The notes below the pieces were generated by a model, which saw only the letters and a program-made list of their open reading frames with translations, searched no databases and was not told the DNA's origin. Shown here one piece after another: positions 23,291 through 31,803 of a stretch of 64,000 nt of DNA. Positions within the stretch are counted from its first letter, which is position 1, and every line of letters starts with the position of its first letter. The stretch comes from Sphingomonas naasensis (GTDB lineage: Bacteria; Pseudomonadota; Alphaproteobacteria; Sphingomonadales; Sphingomonadaceae): positions 124,001 through 188,000 of the forward strand of contig NZ_SRXU01000003.1 in the NCBI RefSeq assembly GCF_004792695.1. The letters are read 5' to 3'. The position numbers were made by a program, and so were the translations under genes.

Positions 23291-24343
23291 ATGTCGAAGA
23301 CCACGATCGCGCTCGAAGCCGCCGTTGCCACCGTCATCGAGAATACGCCGAAGGACGCGCCGCAGACCAACCGCCAGCGCGTCTATGTCGACCGTGCCTT
23401 CGCCCAGATCCTCAAGCTGATCGCCCCCCGCATCCGCCACTTCGTCCGCCAGTACGGCCTGCTGGCCCATTGGGACGACGCCGAGCAGTGCTGCGCGATC
23501 GCCGTTCACCGCGCGATCGAGGCCTATGACCCCGCCAAGGCGCAGTTCACCACCTTCGTGAACTGGCAGATCCGCGGCGAGTTGCAGAGCCTCCGCTTCC
23601 GCCTGATGACCGATCAGCGCCCCTCGGCGAAGAAGGTCGAGGCGACCACCGTGTCGCTCAATGCGCTCGCCACCGGCGCCGATGGCGAGGAAATGTCGCC
23701 CGAGACGCTGATCGAGGACGAGGACGCCCTCGCCCGCACCGAAGCCGCCGCTTCGGACTATCTCGCCGACGGCGCGATCACCGCGCTCGTCGACGCCTAT
23801 GTCGATCATCTCCGCAAGGTCGGGATCGAGGCGCTGCGCCGCCGTCCCCGTCCGAAGCGCGAGGAAGCCGCGCTGCGCCGCGAAGGCCCGCGCTTCCGCA
23901 CCGCCACCCACGGCATCGATCCCGCCGAGCTCGACAAGCTCGAGGCCAAGCTGGCCCGTGACCGCGAGATCGTCGCCCGCCGCGTGTTCCAGGCCTCGAC
24001 GCTCGACGATCTCTCGCTCGAGACCGGCGTGACCAAGGAGCGCGTCCGCCAGATCACCAAGCGCGCCGCCAAGACGATCGCCGAGATCGCCGCCGCCGAT
24101 CCCCGCTTCGCGCTGATGTCGGAATATGGCCGCCCCGCCGCGACCAAGCGCCGCCAGCCGGCCGCGCCTGCCGCCTCGCTGCTGCCCGACGCCGATCAGC
24201 CGCACAACCGCCTCGCCAGCGTCCGCGCCATCCAGCCGGCCGAGCTGGGCGTCGCCCTCGCCGCCCCGGCGGAGAATGTCGAGCGGGTCGAGGCGGTGCT
24301 TCTCGCCCATGCCGCGGTCCCGTCGCGCGCCGTCCTGCACTAA
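23291..24343 (+). CDS. sigma-70 family RNA polymerase sigma factor of the flagellar locus
   Basis: A 350-aa sigma factor. Region 2 spans about residues 35-110 (AFAQILKLIAPRIRHFVRQ, WDDAEQCCAIAVHRAIEAYD, FTTFVNWQIRGELQSLRFRL). Region 4 is near 235-270 (STLDDLSLETGVTKERVRQI with a clear helix-turn-helix). An Arg-rich linker (ALRRRPRPKREEAALRRE) replaces a normal region 3, and about 80 extra residues follow region 4. It does not look like typical FliA, RpoH or an ECF factor. Because it lies directly after the flbT-fliI-fliJ operon, it is a candidate flagellar sigma for the TCCTATAA-type promoters. That role is inference. Confidence 0.85.
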   Translation: MSKTTIALEAAVATVIENTPKDAPQTNRQRVYVDRAFAQILKLIAPRIRHFVRQYGLLAHWDDAEQCCAIAVHRAIEAYDPAKAQFTTFVNWQIRGELQSLRFRLMTDQRPSAKKVEATTVSLNALATGADGEEMSPETLIEDEDALARTEAAASDYLADGAITALVDAYVDHLRKVGIEALRRRPRPKREEAALRREGPRFRTATHGIDPAELDKLEAKLARDREIVARRVFQASTLDDLSLETGVTKERVRQITKRAAKTIAEIAAADPRFALMSEYGRPAATKRRQPAAPAASLLPDADQPHNRLASVRAIQPAELGVALAAPAENVERVEAVLLAHAAVPSRAVLH

Positions 24344-24370
24344 TTGCACCGAACGACCCACACATCCGTA

Positions 24371-24384
24371 ATCTTCCTATAATG
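24371..24384 (+). promoter_or_regulatory. promoter-like CTTCCTATAATG
   Basis: TATAAT 24378-24383 lies within CTTCCTATAATG, about 26 bp before the next ATG (24409), with a GGAGG site in between. Fits the -10-like element of the locus; no clear -35. Confidence 0.5.
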
Positions 24385-24408
24385 CAGGCAGATAACAGGA
24401 GGGGATCG

Positions 24409-24921
24409 ATGCAGGGCGAAGTCGAGATGAACGAAGCCGCGCCGGGCTGGGCGATGATGCCGCGCCCCAATCGCCGCCTCACCGCGCTGGCGCGCGAGAC
24501 GGCGCGCTGCGCGCTGCCGCTGCTGCCCGAAGGCGCGGGCCTGTTCATGGGGCTCGAGGCCGATGCCGCCGGCGCGCTCCGGCTGATCTGGTGGCGCAGC
24601 GACGATTTCACCGTGGTCGCCGAGATCAGCGCCACCCCCGAGGGCTTCTGCCCCGCCGACACCGACGAGGGCGCGCTGCAGGAAGCCGCCACCGAGCTGC
24701 TCGATTACCTCGCCGGGCGCTGGCCCGCCCCGCCGGCAGGCTATGGCGTGATCACCGATGGCACCGGCATCGCGTTCGCGCCCGATCATCCCGCGCCGTC
24801 GGCATCGGGCTGGCTGGTGCGACAGGCGACCGGCACCGCGCCGCTGCTCGCGATAGTAGCGCTCGACCCTTCGGGCCCTTGCGCGCTGCTTGCGCCGCGC
24901 CCGCAACGCTCTTTCCACTAA
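24409..24921 (+). CDS. hypothetical protein, 170 aa
   Basis: A soluble acidic protein of 170 residues. ATG 24409 was chosen because GGAGG stands 6 nt upstream; ATG 24382 overlaps the promoter element. It reads MQGEVEMNEAAPGWAMMPRP, then a mixed alpha/beta domain (AGLFMGLEADAAGALRLIWW, DDFTVVAEISATPEGFCPAD, WLVRQATGTAPLLAIVALDP). There is no signal peptide, membrane segment or known motif. It follows the sigma factor gene and carries the locus-type promoter element, so it may belong to the same motility regulon. Function unknown. Confidence 0.65.
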   Translation: MQGEVEMNEAAPGWAMMPRPNRRLTALARETARCALPLLPEGAGLFMGLEADAAGALRLIWWRSDDFTVVAEISATPEGFCPADTDEGALQEAATELLDYLAGRWPAPPAGYGVITDGTGIAFAPDHPAPSASGWLVRQATGTAPLLAIVALDPSGPCALLAPRPQRSFH

Positions 24922-24964
24922 AAAGACACAAGCATTCCACTAATACGGAACGCTCATTCCATTG
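24913..24964. repeat. three TTCCA direct repeats at exact 22-bp spacing
   Basis: TTCCACTAA at 24913, TTCCACTAA at 24935 and TTCCATTG at 24957 lie at exact 22-bp intervals (two helical turns), 80-130 bp before the XRE regulator start. Likely a binding array for a protein on one face of the DNA, perhaps the regulator itself. Confidence 0.6.
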
Positions 24965-25044
24965 TGGAGTAGAGCGTTAACCTTGCATTATTCTTTAAAC
25001 GCTTCAGAATAGCCCCCTGGCGGCATTGGACCGCGGGGGATGGA

Positions 25045-26160
25045 ATGGCGAAGGGGAACGGAAGGCGGCAGGACGTGAGCCGCGCGGCCGCCGGCGAAAT
25101 ACCGGTCGATCTGTACCGCTGCTTCGTCTTCCCCAATCGCATGCGCGAGCAGCGCCACGCCGCCGGGCATGTCCGGCTGCTCCGCCTCGCCGCGGTCATC
25201 CCTGAAATACCCTATATTCGGCTGTCGAAGATCGAGCGTGGCGAAGTCGTGCCGCGCGCAGACGAGCTGCGCCGCATCGCCGCCGCGTTCGGGATCGCCC
25301 CCGCCGCGCTGCTTCTCGACATCGACGCGCCGGGCTTCGACATCGCGCGCTGGGCCGAGCCGTTCCTCGACGGCACCCCGCCCGACATGGCCGAGGAGCA
25401 GTTCGCGGTGCTGCTCGGTGCTGCGCTGCGCGCCCGCCGCACCGGCGATCCCGCGCTGACCATCGCCGCGATCGAGCGCAGCTTCGGGCTGCCGCCGGTC
25501 AATCTCTCGCGCATCGAGAATGCGCAGAAGACGTTCGACCGCTGGGGCGCCCCGGTCCGCGAGGCGCTGCTCCGGCTGTTCGACCTCGCCAACGAGACCG
25601 AGCTGCGCGCGCATGTCGCCGCGCTGCACGCGAGCGGGATGCTCGACGGCTATCTCGCCAATATCGCCAATCCGACGCTGCGCCACGAACGCACCCGCAC
25701 GCGCATCGCCGAGCTCGCCACGACGCTCGCCACCCCCGCCGCCGATACGCCCGCCCCGGTGGTCGCGGCGATCGCCGCGGCGCCGGGCGCCGCGTCGGTG
25801 CGTCTCGTGCCGGTGCTCGGCACGCCGCTGCCGCACGGGCTGATCGCCGATACCGCGACGACCGAGAAGGCCGAGGCGCCGCACGCCGCCGGCCCGCGCG
25901 CCTTCGGGCTCAGGGTCTGCCGCGCGACGCTGGGCGGCGGCCTGCCCGGCCAGTCGGTGGTGATCGTCGACCCCGATCGCTTTCCCGCGCCCGGCGGGCT
26001 CGCCGCGCTGCGCGAGGAGGACGGCTGGCGCCTGCTCTCGGTCGGCGCCGATCGCGATGGCCGGATGATCGGCTTCAGCAGCAATCCCGAGCTCGAGATT
26101 CCGCTCGACGATCGCGATCCGGCGCAGATCGCCGGCGTGGTCGCCGCGATCTTCCCCTGA
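25045..26160 (+). CDS. XRE-family helix-turn-helix regulator
   Basis: A 371-aa DNA-binding protein. The N-terminal HTH spans about residues 28-95 (LYRCFVFPNRMREQRHAAGH, VIPEIPYIRLSKIERGEVVP, ELRRIAAAFGIAPAALLLDI). A second HTH-like segment is at about 125-165 (DPALTIAAIERSFGLPPVNL, SRIENAQKTF). The C-terminal 150 residues, after an Ala/Pro linker, form an unrecognised beta-rich domain (SVVIVDPDRFPAPGGLAALR). It lies at the edge of the flagellar locus behind a 22-bp-spaced repeat array. Whether it controls motility is unknown. Confidence 0.75.
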   Translation: MAKGNGRRQDVSRAAAGEIPVDLYRCFVFPNRMREQRHAAGHVRLLRLAAVIPEIPYIRLSKIERGEVVPRADELRRIAAAFGIAPAALLLDIDAPGFDIARWAEPFLDGTPPDMAEEQFAVLLGAALRARRTGDPALTIAAIERSFGLPPVNLSRIENAQKTFDRWGAPVREALLRLFDLANETELRAHVAALHASGMLDGYLANIANPTLRHERTRTRIAELATTLATPAADTPAPVVAAIAAAPGAASVRLVPVLGTPLPHGLIADTATTEKAEAPHAAGPRAFGLRVCRATLGGGLPGQSVVIVDPDRFPAPGGLAALREEDGWRLLSVGADRDGRMIGFSSNPELEIPLDDRDPAQIAGVVAAIFP

Positions 26161-26207
26161 TCGCCTGCCGGCCGTGACAATGCCCGCCGCCATGCTAAGG
26201 CGCGCGC

Positions 26208-26855
26208 ATGGATGAACCGGCTTTCTTCTATGCGGTCGAGGGCGTCGATGGCTGCGGCAAGACCGGGATAACGCGCGCGCTCGTCGATCATCTGAACGAC
26301 ACCGGGCGTCGCGCGATCCTCACCCGCGAGCCCGGCGGCACGCCGCAGGGCGAGCAGATCCGCGCGCTGATCCTGTCGGGCAGCGACGACGCGTGGGACG
26401 CCAATTCCGAGCTGCTGCTGATGACCGCCGCGCGCGTCGAGCATGTCCGCCGCGTCATCCTTCCCGCACTCGCCACGGGCACCTCGGTCGTCTCCGATCG
26501 CTATGTCGGATCGACGATCGCCTATCAGGGCGCCGGCAGGGGCATGGCAGAGGATTTCATTCGGCAGCTCCACCGCGTCGCGGTCGGCGATCTCTGGCCC
26601 GATCTGGTGATCGTCCTCGATCTCGATCCGCTGATCGGCCTCGCGCGCAGCAAGGGCCGGCTGCGCGCCGCCGCGATCGACGAGGGCCGGTTCGAGACGC
26701 TCGATCTCGCCTTTCACCAGCGCATCCGCCAATCCTATCTCGATCAGGCGGCGGCCGCCCCGCAACGCCATGTCGTCGTCGATGCCAGCGGCACGCCCGA
26801 CATGGTCCGCCGGCGGACGATCGACGCCGTCGAGGCGTGGCAGCGCGGGAGTTAG
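26208..26855 (+). CDS. tmk: thymidylate kinase family protein
   Basis: dTMP kinase fold, 215 aa, normally converting dTMP to dTDP. P-loop [17 protein letters not shown] near residue 9-25 (the family usually has GAGKST), substrate motif [19 protein letters not shown], and [20 protein letters not shown] with the conserved Asp-Arg. The lid region is [20 protein letters not shown]. The Cys and Thr in the P-loop and the placement between a flagellar and a xylose locus suggest it may be a second, accessory copy rather than the housekeeping gene. That needs the whole genome to decide. Confidence 0.85.
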   Translation: MDEPAFFYAVEGVDGCGKTGITRALVDHLNDTGRRAILTREPGGTPQGEQIRALILSGSDDAWDANSELLLMTAARVEHVRRVILPALATGTSVVSDRYVGSTIAYQGAGRGMAEDFIRQLHRVAVGDLWPDLVIVLDLDPLIGLARSKGRLRAAAIDEGRFETLDLAFHQRIRQSYLDQAAAAPQRHVVVDASGTPDMVRRRTIDAVEAWQRGS

Positions 26856-26988
26856 GCCGCATCGCCTCGCAAGGCGCGTCCCGCTCGCCGACCTGCTGCC
26901 TGCCCCCCCGGCAAGCGATCGCGCGCGCGGCGCTTCGGGTGTCCAGCGCACCGCGGCCCGGCGGCGCGGCGCCGGGCGGAATCCGTTC

Positions 26989-27068
26989 ATTAATCTGATT
27001 AATTCGCGCATGCGGGTATTGCACCGACTTGACAGCGCGGTCCCCGCCAACCAATGGTAGCGCTATCA
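26989..27068 (+). promoter_or_regulatory. xylX promoter with XylR operator and ATTAAT palindrome
   Basis: TTGACA (27029-27034) is followed after 20 nt by the operator TGGTAGCGCTATCA (27055-27068), just as before manD (58318-58357). Overlap of operator with the -10 region fits repression by a LacI-type protein. A separate palindrome ATTAAT-CTG-ATTAAT (26989-27003) lies 25 bp upstream of the -35 and may bind another regulator. The 233-bp gap has no gene. Confidence 0.8.
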
Positions 27069-27088
27069 AAACAGAATCTCCAAGGCGA

Positions 27089-28222
27089 GTGATCTTGAAA
27101 GCGTCCCCTGCAGAGCTGCTGCCCGTCGACCATGCCCAGGCGATCCTCGTCGGGCGCGTCCTGCTCGCCGCCGGTCCCACCCCGGTGCTGCTGCGCGACG
27201 GCTTGGTCCATGACGTGTCGGCCACGGCGCCCACGGTCGCCGATCTGCTCGAGCGCGACGATCTCGCCAGCCTCACCGGTACGCCGATCTGTGACGTCGA
27301 TGCGCTCGGCGGCGAAGGCGCGCCGCGCCTGCTCGCCCCGATCGACCTCCAGTGCGTCAAGGCGTGCGGCGTCACTTTCGCGCTCTCGGCGATCGAGCGG
27401 GTGATCGAGGAGCGCGCGCGCGGCGACGCCGACAAGGCCGCCGCGATCCGCGGCGATCTCGAGGCGAAGGTCGGCTCGGGCATCCGTTCGGTCGTTCCCG
27501 GCAGCGACGAAGCCGCCAGCCTCAAGGCGGCGCTGATCGATGCCGGCATGTGGTCGCAATATCTCGAGGTCGCGATCGGCCCCGACGCCGAGGTGTTCAC
27601 CAAGGCTCCCGTCCTCTCGTCGGTCGGCTGGGGCGACGATATCGGCATCCGCTCGGACAGCGACTGGAACAATCCCGAGCCCGAGATCGTCCTTGTCGTC
27701 GACCGCAACGGCAATGTCCGCGGCGCGACGCTCGGCAACGACGTCAATCTCCGCGACTTCGAAGGCCGCAGCGCGCTGCTGCTCGGCAAGGCCAAGGACA
27801 ATAATGCGTCGACTGCGATCGGCCCGTTCATCCGCCTGTTCGACGACCATTTCACGATGGACGACGTCCGCGCCGCCGTGGTCGATCTCGAGATCACCGG
27901 GCCCGAAGGCTATACGCTCCGCGGCACCAACAAGATGAGCGAGATCAGCCGCGATCCGACCGATCTCGTCCGCCAGGCGCTGAGCGAGCATCAATATCCG
28001 GACGGCTTCGCGCTGTTCCTCGGCACGCTGTTCGCGCCGGTGCAGGATCGCGACCATGTCGGCCGCGGCTTCACTCACAAGACCGGCGATATCGTCCGCA
28101 TCGCCACGCCGAAGCTCGGCAGCCTCGTCAATCGCGTCACCACCTCCAAGGCGGCCGCGCCGTGGGAGTTCGGCATCCGCGATCTGATGCGCAACCTCGC
28201 CGCGCGCGGCCTGCTGGCGTGA
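27089..28222 (+). CDS. xylX: 2-keto-3-deoxy-D-xylonate dehydratase (FAH family)
   Basis: Weimberg pathway enzyme turning 2-keto-3-deoxy-xylonate into alpha-ketoglutarate semialdehyde. The protein of about 377 aa is of the fumarylacetoacetate-hydrolase fold. The N-terminus shows ILVGRVLLAAGPTPVLLRDG, and the metal-binding core is DSDWNNPEPEIVLVVDRNGN and DFEGRSALLLGKAKDNNAST. The C-terminus HKTGDIVRIATPKLGSLVNR matches Caulobacter XylX in layout. The start is GTG 27089 or the in-frame TTG 27095; AAGG is better spaced for the TTG. First gene of xylX-xylB-xylC under the operator at 27055. Confidence 0.88.
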   Translation: MILKASPAELLPVDHAQAILVGRVLLAAGPTPVLLRDGLVHDVSATAPTVADLLERDDLASLTGTPICDVDALGGEGAPRLLAPIDLQCVKACGVTFALSAIERVIEERARGDADKAAAIRGDLEAKVGSGIRSVVPGSDEAASLKAALIDAGMWSQYLEVAIGPDAEVFTKAPVLSSVGWGDDIGIRSDSDWNNPEPEIVLVVDRNGNVRGATLGNDVNLRDFEGRSALLLGKAKDNNASTAIGPFIRLFDDHFTMDDVRAAVVDLEITGPEGYTLRGTNKMSEISRDPTDLVRQALSEHQYPDGFALFLGTLFAPVQDRDHVGRGFTHKTGDIVRIATPKLGSLVNRVTTSKAAAPWEFGIRDLMRNLAARGLLA

Positions 28223-28309
28223 AAACCGTTTTCATTAGCAAAGTAACCCATTACCCTCATGGCAACCATGCTCACGCGCCCCGCGCGCTCACAGGAATCC
28301 GCAAGCTCC

Positions 28310-29107
28310 ATGTCCGAAGCTGATCCCATGCACTCGCCGCTCGCACGCGATCAGCGGGCGGTCTATCCGAGCCTTCGCGGCAAGCGCGTGCTCGTCACCG
28401 GCGGCGGCTCGGGCATCGGCGCGGGCATGGTCGAAGGCTTTGTCCGCCAGGGCGCGAAGGTCACCTTCTTCGACATCGCCGAAGCGGATTCGCGCGCGCT
28501 CGTCGAGAGCCTCGCAGGCGCCGAAACCGCGCCGGTCTATCAGCGTTGCGATCTGACCGACGTCAGCGCGGTGCAGGCCGCGATCCAGGCGCTGATCGAC
28601 GAGAATGGCGCGTTCGACATCCTCATCAACAACGCCGCCAACGACGATCGCCACACGATCGAGCAGGTCACCCCCGATTATTGGGACAATCGCATCGCGG
28701 TGAATCTCAAGCATCTGTTCTTCGCCGCGCAGACGGTGATCCCGGGGATGAAGGCCGCAGGCGGCGGCGTGATCATCAATCTCGGCTCGATCTCGTGGCA
28801 TCTCGCGCTCGAGGAGCTCACTCTCTATCAGACCTGCAAGGCGGCGATCGAAGGCCTCACCCGCAGCTTCGCGCGCGATCTCGGCCCCGACAATATCCGC
28901 TCGGTCTGCATCGTCCCCGGCAATGTCCGCACGCCGCGCCAGCTCAAATGGTACACGCCCGAGGGCGAGGCCGAGATCGTCAAGGCGCAGTGCCTCAAGG
29001 GCCGCCTCGTCCCCGACGACATCGCCGCGATGGCATTGTTCCTTGCCTCCGACGACGCACGGCTGGTAACGGGCCACGAATATTTCGTGGACGCAGGGTG
29101 GCGATAA
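28310..29107 (+). CDS. xylB: D-xylose 1-dehydrogenase (SDR family)
   Basis: NAD-dependent oxidation of D-xylose to xylono-lactone, first step of the Weimberg route. A classical short-chain dehydrogenase: nucleotide motif VLVTGGGSGIGAG, NNAAND after the fourth strand, catalytic Ser in INLGSISWHL and Tyr/Lys in YQTCK. The signature segments VYQRCDL, KWYTPEGEAEIV, AQCLKGR and GHEYFVDAGWR correspond closely to Caulobacter XylB as remembered. The start ATG 28310 is a choice among several in-frame ATGs (28259 to 28328), none with an ideal ribosome site. It stands one base before xylC. Confidence 0.9.
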   Translation: MSEADPMHSPLARDQRAVYPSLRGKRVLVTGGGSGIGAGMVEGFVRQGAKVTFFDIAEADSRALVESLAGAETAPVYQRCDLTDVSAVQAAIQALIDENGAFDILINNAANDDRHTIEQVTPDYWDNRIAVNLKHLFFAAQTVIPGMKAAGGGVIINLGSISWHLALEELTLYQTCKAAIEGLTRSFARDLGPDNIRSVCIVPGNVRTPRQLKWYTPEGEAEIVKAQCLKGRLVPDDIAAMALFLASDDARLVTGHEYFVDAGWR

Positions 29108-29108
29108 G

Positions 29109-29999
29109 ATGAGCAAGGTGGCGATTTCCGAGCCGGTCAGCATTTGGCAGCTCGGAGCGCCACTCGGCGAAGGCCCGGTCTGGGTCGAGCGCGATCAGGC
29201 GCTGTGGTTCGTCGACATCAAGGGCCACAATATCCACCGCTACGATCCGGTCAGCGGCGCGACGCGCAGTTGGAACGCGCCCGGCCAGGTCGGCTTCCTC
29301 CTGCCGATCGAGAGCGGCGGCTTCGTCGCCGGCCTCCAGACCGGCCTGAGCAGGTTCGACGAGCGCGACGGCAGCTTCACCCATATCTGCGCGCCCGAGC
29401 CCGATCTGCCCACCAACCGCCTCAACGACGCCACCGTCGATCCGCAGGGCCGGCTGTGGTTCGGCAGCATGGACGATGGCGAGAGCGACATCTCGGGCGC
29501 GATCTATCGGCTGAGCGCCGAGGGGCGGTGCATCAAGAGCACCGATCATGTCGCGATCACCAACGGCCCCGCGGTCTCGCCCGACGGCAAGACGCTCTAT
29601 CATGTCGATACGCTCGTCGGGGTGATCCACGCCTGCGACATCGCGGCCGACGGCACGCTGTCCAACAGCCGCGAGTTCGTCCGCATCCCCAATGCCGAGG
29701 GCCATCCCGACGGCCCGACCGTCGACAGCGAAGGCTGTGTCTGGGTCGGCCTCTACAATGGCTGGGGCGTGCGCCGCTATTCGCCGGCCGGGGAACTGCT
29801 CGAGGAAGTCAAATTCCCGGTCAGCGCGATCACCAAGATCGCCTTTGGCGGCCCCGACGGCAAGACCGTCTTCGCCACCACCGCCAACAAGCACATCGCT
29901 CCCGGTGACCTCGCGAAGCAGCCGCACGCCGGCGATCTGTTCCGCTTCGAGGTCAGCGTGGCCGGCCAGAAGAACTATCTGATCCGCGAAGGCGTCTAG
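29109..29999 (+). CDS. xylC: xylono-1,4-lactonase (SMP-30/gluconolactonase family)
   Basis: Hydrolyses the xylonolactone made by XylB to xylonate. A 296-aa six-bladed beta-propeller: LGEGPVWVERDQALWFVDIK with metal-binding Glu21, NRLNDATVDPQGRLWFGSMD with the Asn ligand, ITNGPAVSPDGKTLYHVDT, and GHPDGPTVDSEGCVWVGLYN with the Asp ligand. It begins one base after xylB, so the operon is tightly packed. Its 3' end overlaps the convergent acetyltransferase gene by four bases. Confidence 0.9.
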   Translation: MSKVAISEPVSIWQLGAPLGEGPVWVERDQALWFVDIKGHNIHRYDPVSGATRSWNAPGQVGFLLPIESGGFVAGLQTGLSRFDERDGSFTHICAPEPDLPTNRLNDATVDPQGRLWFGSMDDGESDISGAIYRLSAEGRCIKSTDHVAITNGPAVSPDGKTLYHVDTLVGVIHACDIAADGTLSNSREFVRIPNAEGHPDGPTVDSEGCVWVGLYNGWGVRRYSPAGELLEEVKFPVSAITKIAFGGPDGKTVFATTANKHIAPGDLAKQPHAGDLFRFEVSVAGQKNYLIREGV

Positions 30000-30472
30000 A
30001 GCTTCAGCGCCATGAACACCGTGCCCGGCGGCGTCGGGCGGTAATAGGGTTCGATCCGCGCGAACCCCATCACCTCGTACATCGCGATCGCCCTCGTCAT
30101 CGTCGGCAAAGTGTCGAGCCGCAGCTCGCGATAGCCCAGCCGCCGCGCCTCGGTGACGATCGCGTCGGCAAGCGCCCTGCCCAGGCCAAGCCCGCGCGCC
30201 GCGGGCACTAGATAGAGCCGCTTCATCTCGCACACGCCCTCGGCGAGCGCACGCAATCCGGCACAACCCAGCGCCGCGCCGTGCGCGTCGCGCGCGAGCA
30301 GGAGCGCGCCCCTGGGCGGGGCATATTTGCCGGGCAGCGCCGCCAGCTCGTCGTCGAAGTCCTGATAGTCGAGGTCGACGGGGAGCGACGCCGCATAGCC
30401 GCGGAACAGATCGGCCAACACCTGCATGTCGTCGGCACCGGAAGCGGGCAGGATGCGGATAGCGTCGGTCAT
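29996..30472 (-). CDS. GNAT family N-acetyltransferase
   Basis: A 158-aa acyl-CoA-dependent N-acetyltransferase of unknown substrate. Acetyl-CoA-binding motif LYLVPAARGLGLGRALADAI near residue 90-110. The C-terminal LRLDTLPTMTRAIAMYEVMG and FARIEPYYRPTPPGTVFMAL are typical of a common MarR-associated GNAT subgroup. The start ATG 30472 lacks a strong ribosome site. It is convergent with xylC and unrelated to it. Confidence 0.85.
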   Translation of the reverse strand: MTDAIRILPASGADDMQVLADLFRGYAASLPVDLDYQDFDDELAALPGKYAPPRGALLLARDAHGAALGCAGLRALAEGVCEMKRLYLVPAARGLGLGRALADAIVTEARRLGYRELRLDTLPTMTRAIAMYEVMGFARIEPYYRPTPPGTVFMALKL

Positions 30473-30629
30473 CCCGTGAATGTGCGAGAGCGCTGCGGCG
30501 CTTGCAACCGGCGCTGTCCGCTTCGTGCCGGCCTGAACCGCGTTGGTCGAAAGCCGATGGTCCCCATGCGGATCGCCGGCCAACTGGGCGGGACGCGCCC
30601 AGCCTGCGGCGTCGTGACGGAGCGTTGCC

Positions 30630-31160
30630 ATGCCGCTTGTGCCTCTCGCCCTTCTCGCGATGCTCGCCCCGGGCGCGGCGCAGGCACAGGCGGCTCCGCC
30701 CGCCGCGCCCCTCGCCAAACCGACGCTGCCGGCGTCGCTGGGCGAATATTTCGCCGGCCGCTGGAATGGCAGCGGGACCTTCGCCCGCAACGGTGCGCCG
30801 GTCGCATCGAGCTTCGAGTTCGAGCCGCGCCTCGATGGCGAAGCGATGCGCATCCGCCACGCCGAAAAGGCGCCGAACAGCTTCGCCTATGACGCGATCC
30901 TGACCGTCGACAGCGTCCGTGGCGACCTCGTGATGCTGATGGCGAGCAACAACAAGGGCGGTGGCCGCCTGTTCCGCAGCGCCGGCTGGCAGGGCGACAC
31001 GCTCGTCTTCCAGTCCGGTCCCGAGCTGCGGACCGGCTTCGCGCTCGAGCGGATCAGCTTCCACCGGCAGGGCACGGGATCGTTCAAGGCGACCTATGAA
31101 ATGAGCCGCGACGGCGCGACGTGGCGGGTCGGCGACGCGCAGGTCTTCGTGAAGGAATGA
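30630..31160 (+). CDS. exported hypothetical protein
   Basis: A 176-aa protein with an evident Sec signal (MPLVPLALLAMLAPGAAQAQA). A single beta-rich domain follows (GEYFAGRWNGSGTFARNGAP, SSFEFEPRLDGEAMRIRHAE, LERISFHRQGTGSFKATYEM) of the lipocalin or DUF1579-like kind. GGAG lies 7 nt before ATG 30630. It is predicted periplasmic, with no catalytic motif. It stands alone between the acetyltransferase and the MarR gene. Confidence 0.7.
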   Translation: MPLVPLALLAMLAPGAAQAQAAPPAAPLAKPTLPASLGEYFAGRWNGSGTFARNGAPVASSFEFEPRLDGEAMRIRHAEKAPNSFAYDAILTVDSVRGDLVMLMASNNKGGGRLFRSAGWQGDTLVFQSGPELRTGFALERISFHRQGTGSFKATYEMSRDGATWRVGDAQVFVKE

Positions 31161-31231
31161 ACCCGGCGGAGACGGTAATTATTGCGATAGAATCGCAATA
31201 AAGCTGCGAACGCTTAGCAATAGCGCACTGC

Positions 31232-31801
31232 TCAGGACGCCGCGCCGTCCCGCCCCATCGTCGCTTCGAGCTTCTTGAGCAGTGTCGCCAGCACCCATTG
31301 CTCCTTGTCGGCAAGCCCTTCCAGCAGCTGCGCCTGCAGCGCCATCTCGGCGCGGAACGCCTGCTCGACCAGCCCCCTTCCCTTGGGCGACAATTCAACA
31401 AAAACGCTGCGTTTATCGTCACTTGCCGACGGCCTGCGAATCATTCGCGCCAGCTCGAGCTTGTTGAGCCGCGCGGTCAGCCCGCCCGAGGAGATGCCGA
31501 GCGCGCGGTACAGCTCGGTCGGCCGCAGCCGGTGCGGCGGCGGCTCGGCGCGCAGCGTGGCGAGCACGTCATAGCCGCCGCCGTCGATCCCGTGTTCGGC
31601 AAGCAGCGGCTCGACCGCCGCACGCGCCTTGAGCGCGATCCGCCGCACCCGCCCGAGCAGCGAAAGCCCGCGCGTATCGACATCGGGCATCGCCGCCGAC
31701 CACCGCGTGATCAATTGGTCGACAGGATCGGTTTCGGCCACGGCCTCTCGCCAGCAAGATATATCTCTCGACGTCGAGTATCTCGGCGCAAAGACAGCCA
31801 T
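31232..31801 (-). CDS. MarR-family transcriptional regulator
   Basis: A dimeric winged-helix repressor of about 189 aa. The wHTH core is RLRPTELYRALGISSGGLTA, RLNKLELARMIRRPSASDDK and RSVFVELSPKGRGLVEQAFR, with the usual helices for dimerisation at both ends. ATG 31801 lies inside the perfect inverted repeat region at its promoter, and no ribosome site is visible, so a leaderless mRNA is possible. The operator cluster at 31804-31840 implies autoregulation. Its other target genes are not apparent in the window. Confidence 0.85.
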   Translation of the reverse strand: MAVFAPRYSTSRDISCWREAVAETDPVDQLITRWSAAMPDVDTRGLSLLGRVRRIALKARAAVEPLLAEHGIDGGGYDVLATLRAEPPPHRLRPTELYRALGISSGGLTARLNKLELARMIRRPSASDDKRSVFVELSPKGRGLVEQAFRAEMALQAQLLEGLADKEQWVLATLLKKLEATMGRDGAAS

Positions 31802-31803
31802 CT

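Noticed and set aside
24940..24985. EcfG-type GGAAC-16/17-CGTT promoter
   Set aside because: GGAAC and CGTT occur but the spacing is about 23 bp.
30281..30892. 203-aa + strand frame near the acetyltransferase
   Set aside because: It overlaps two better-supported genes and is a frame shadow.
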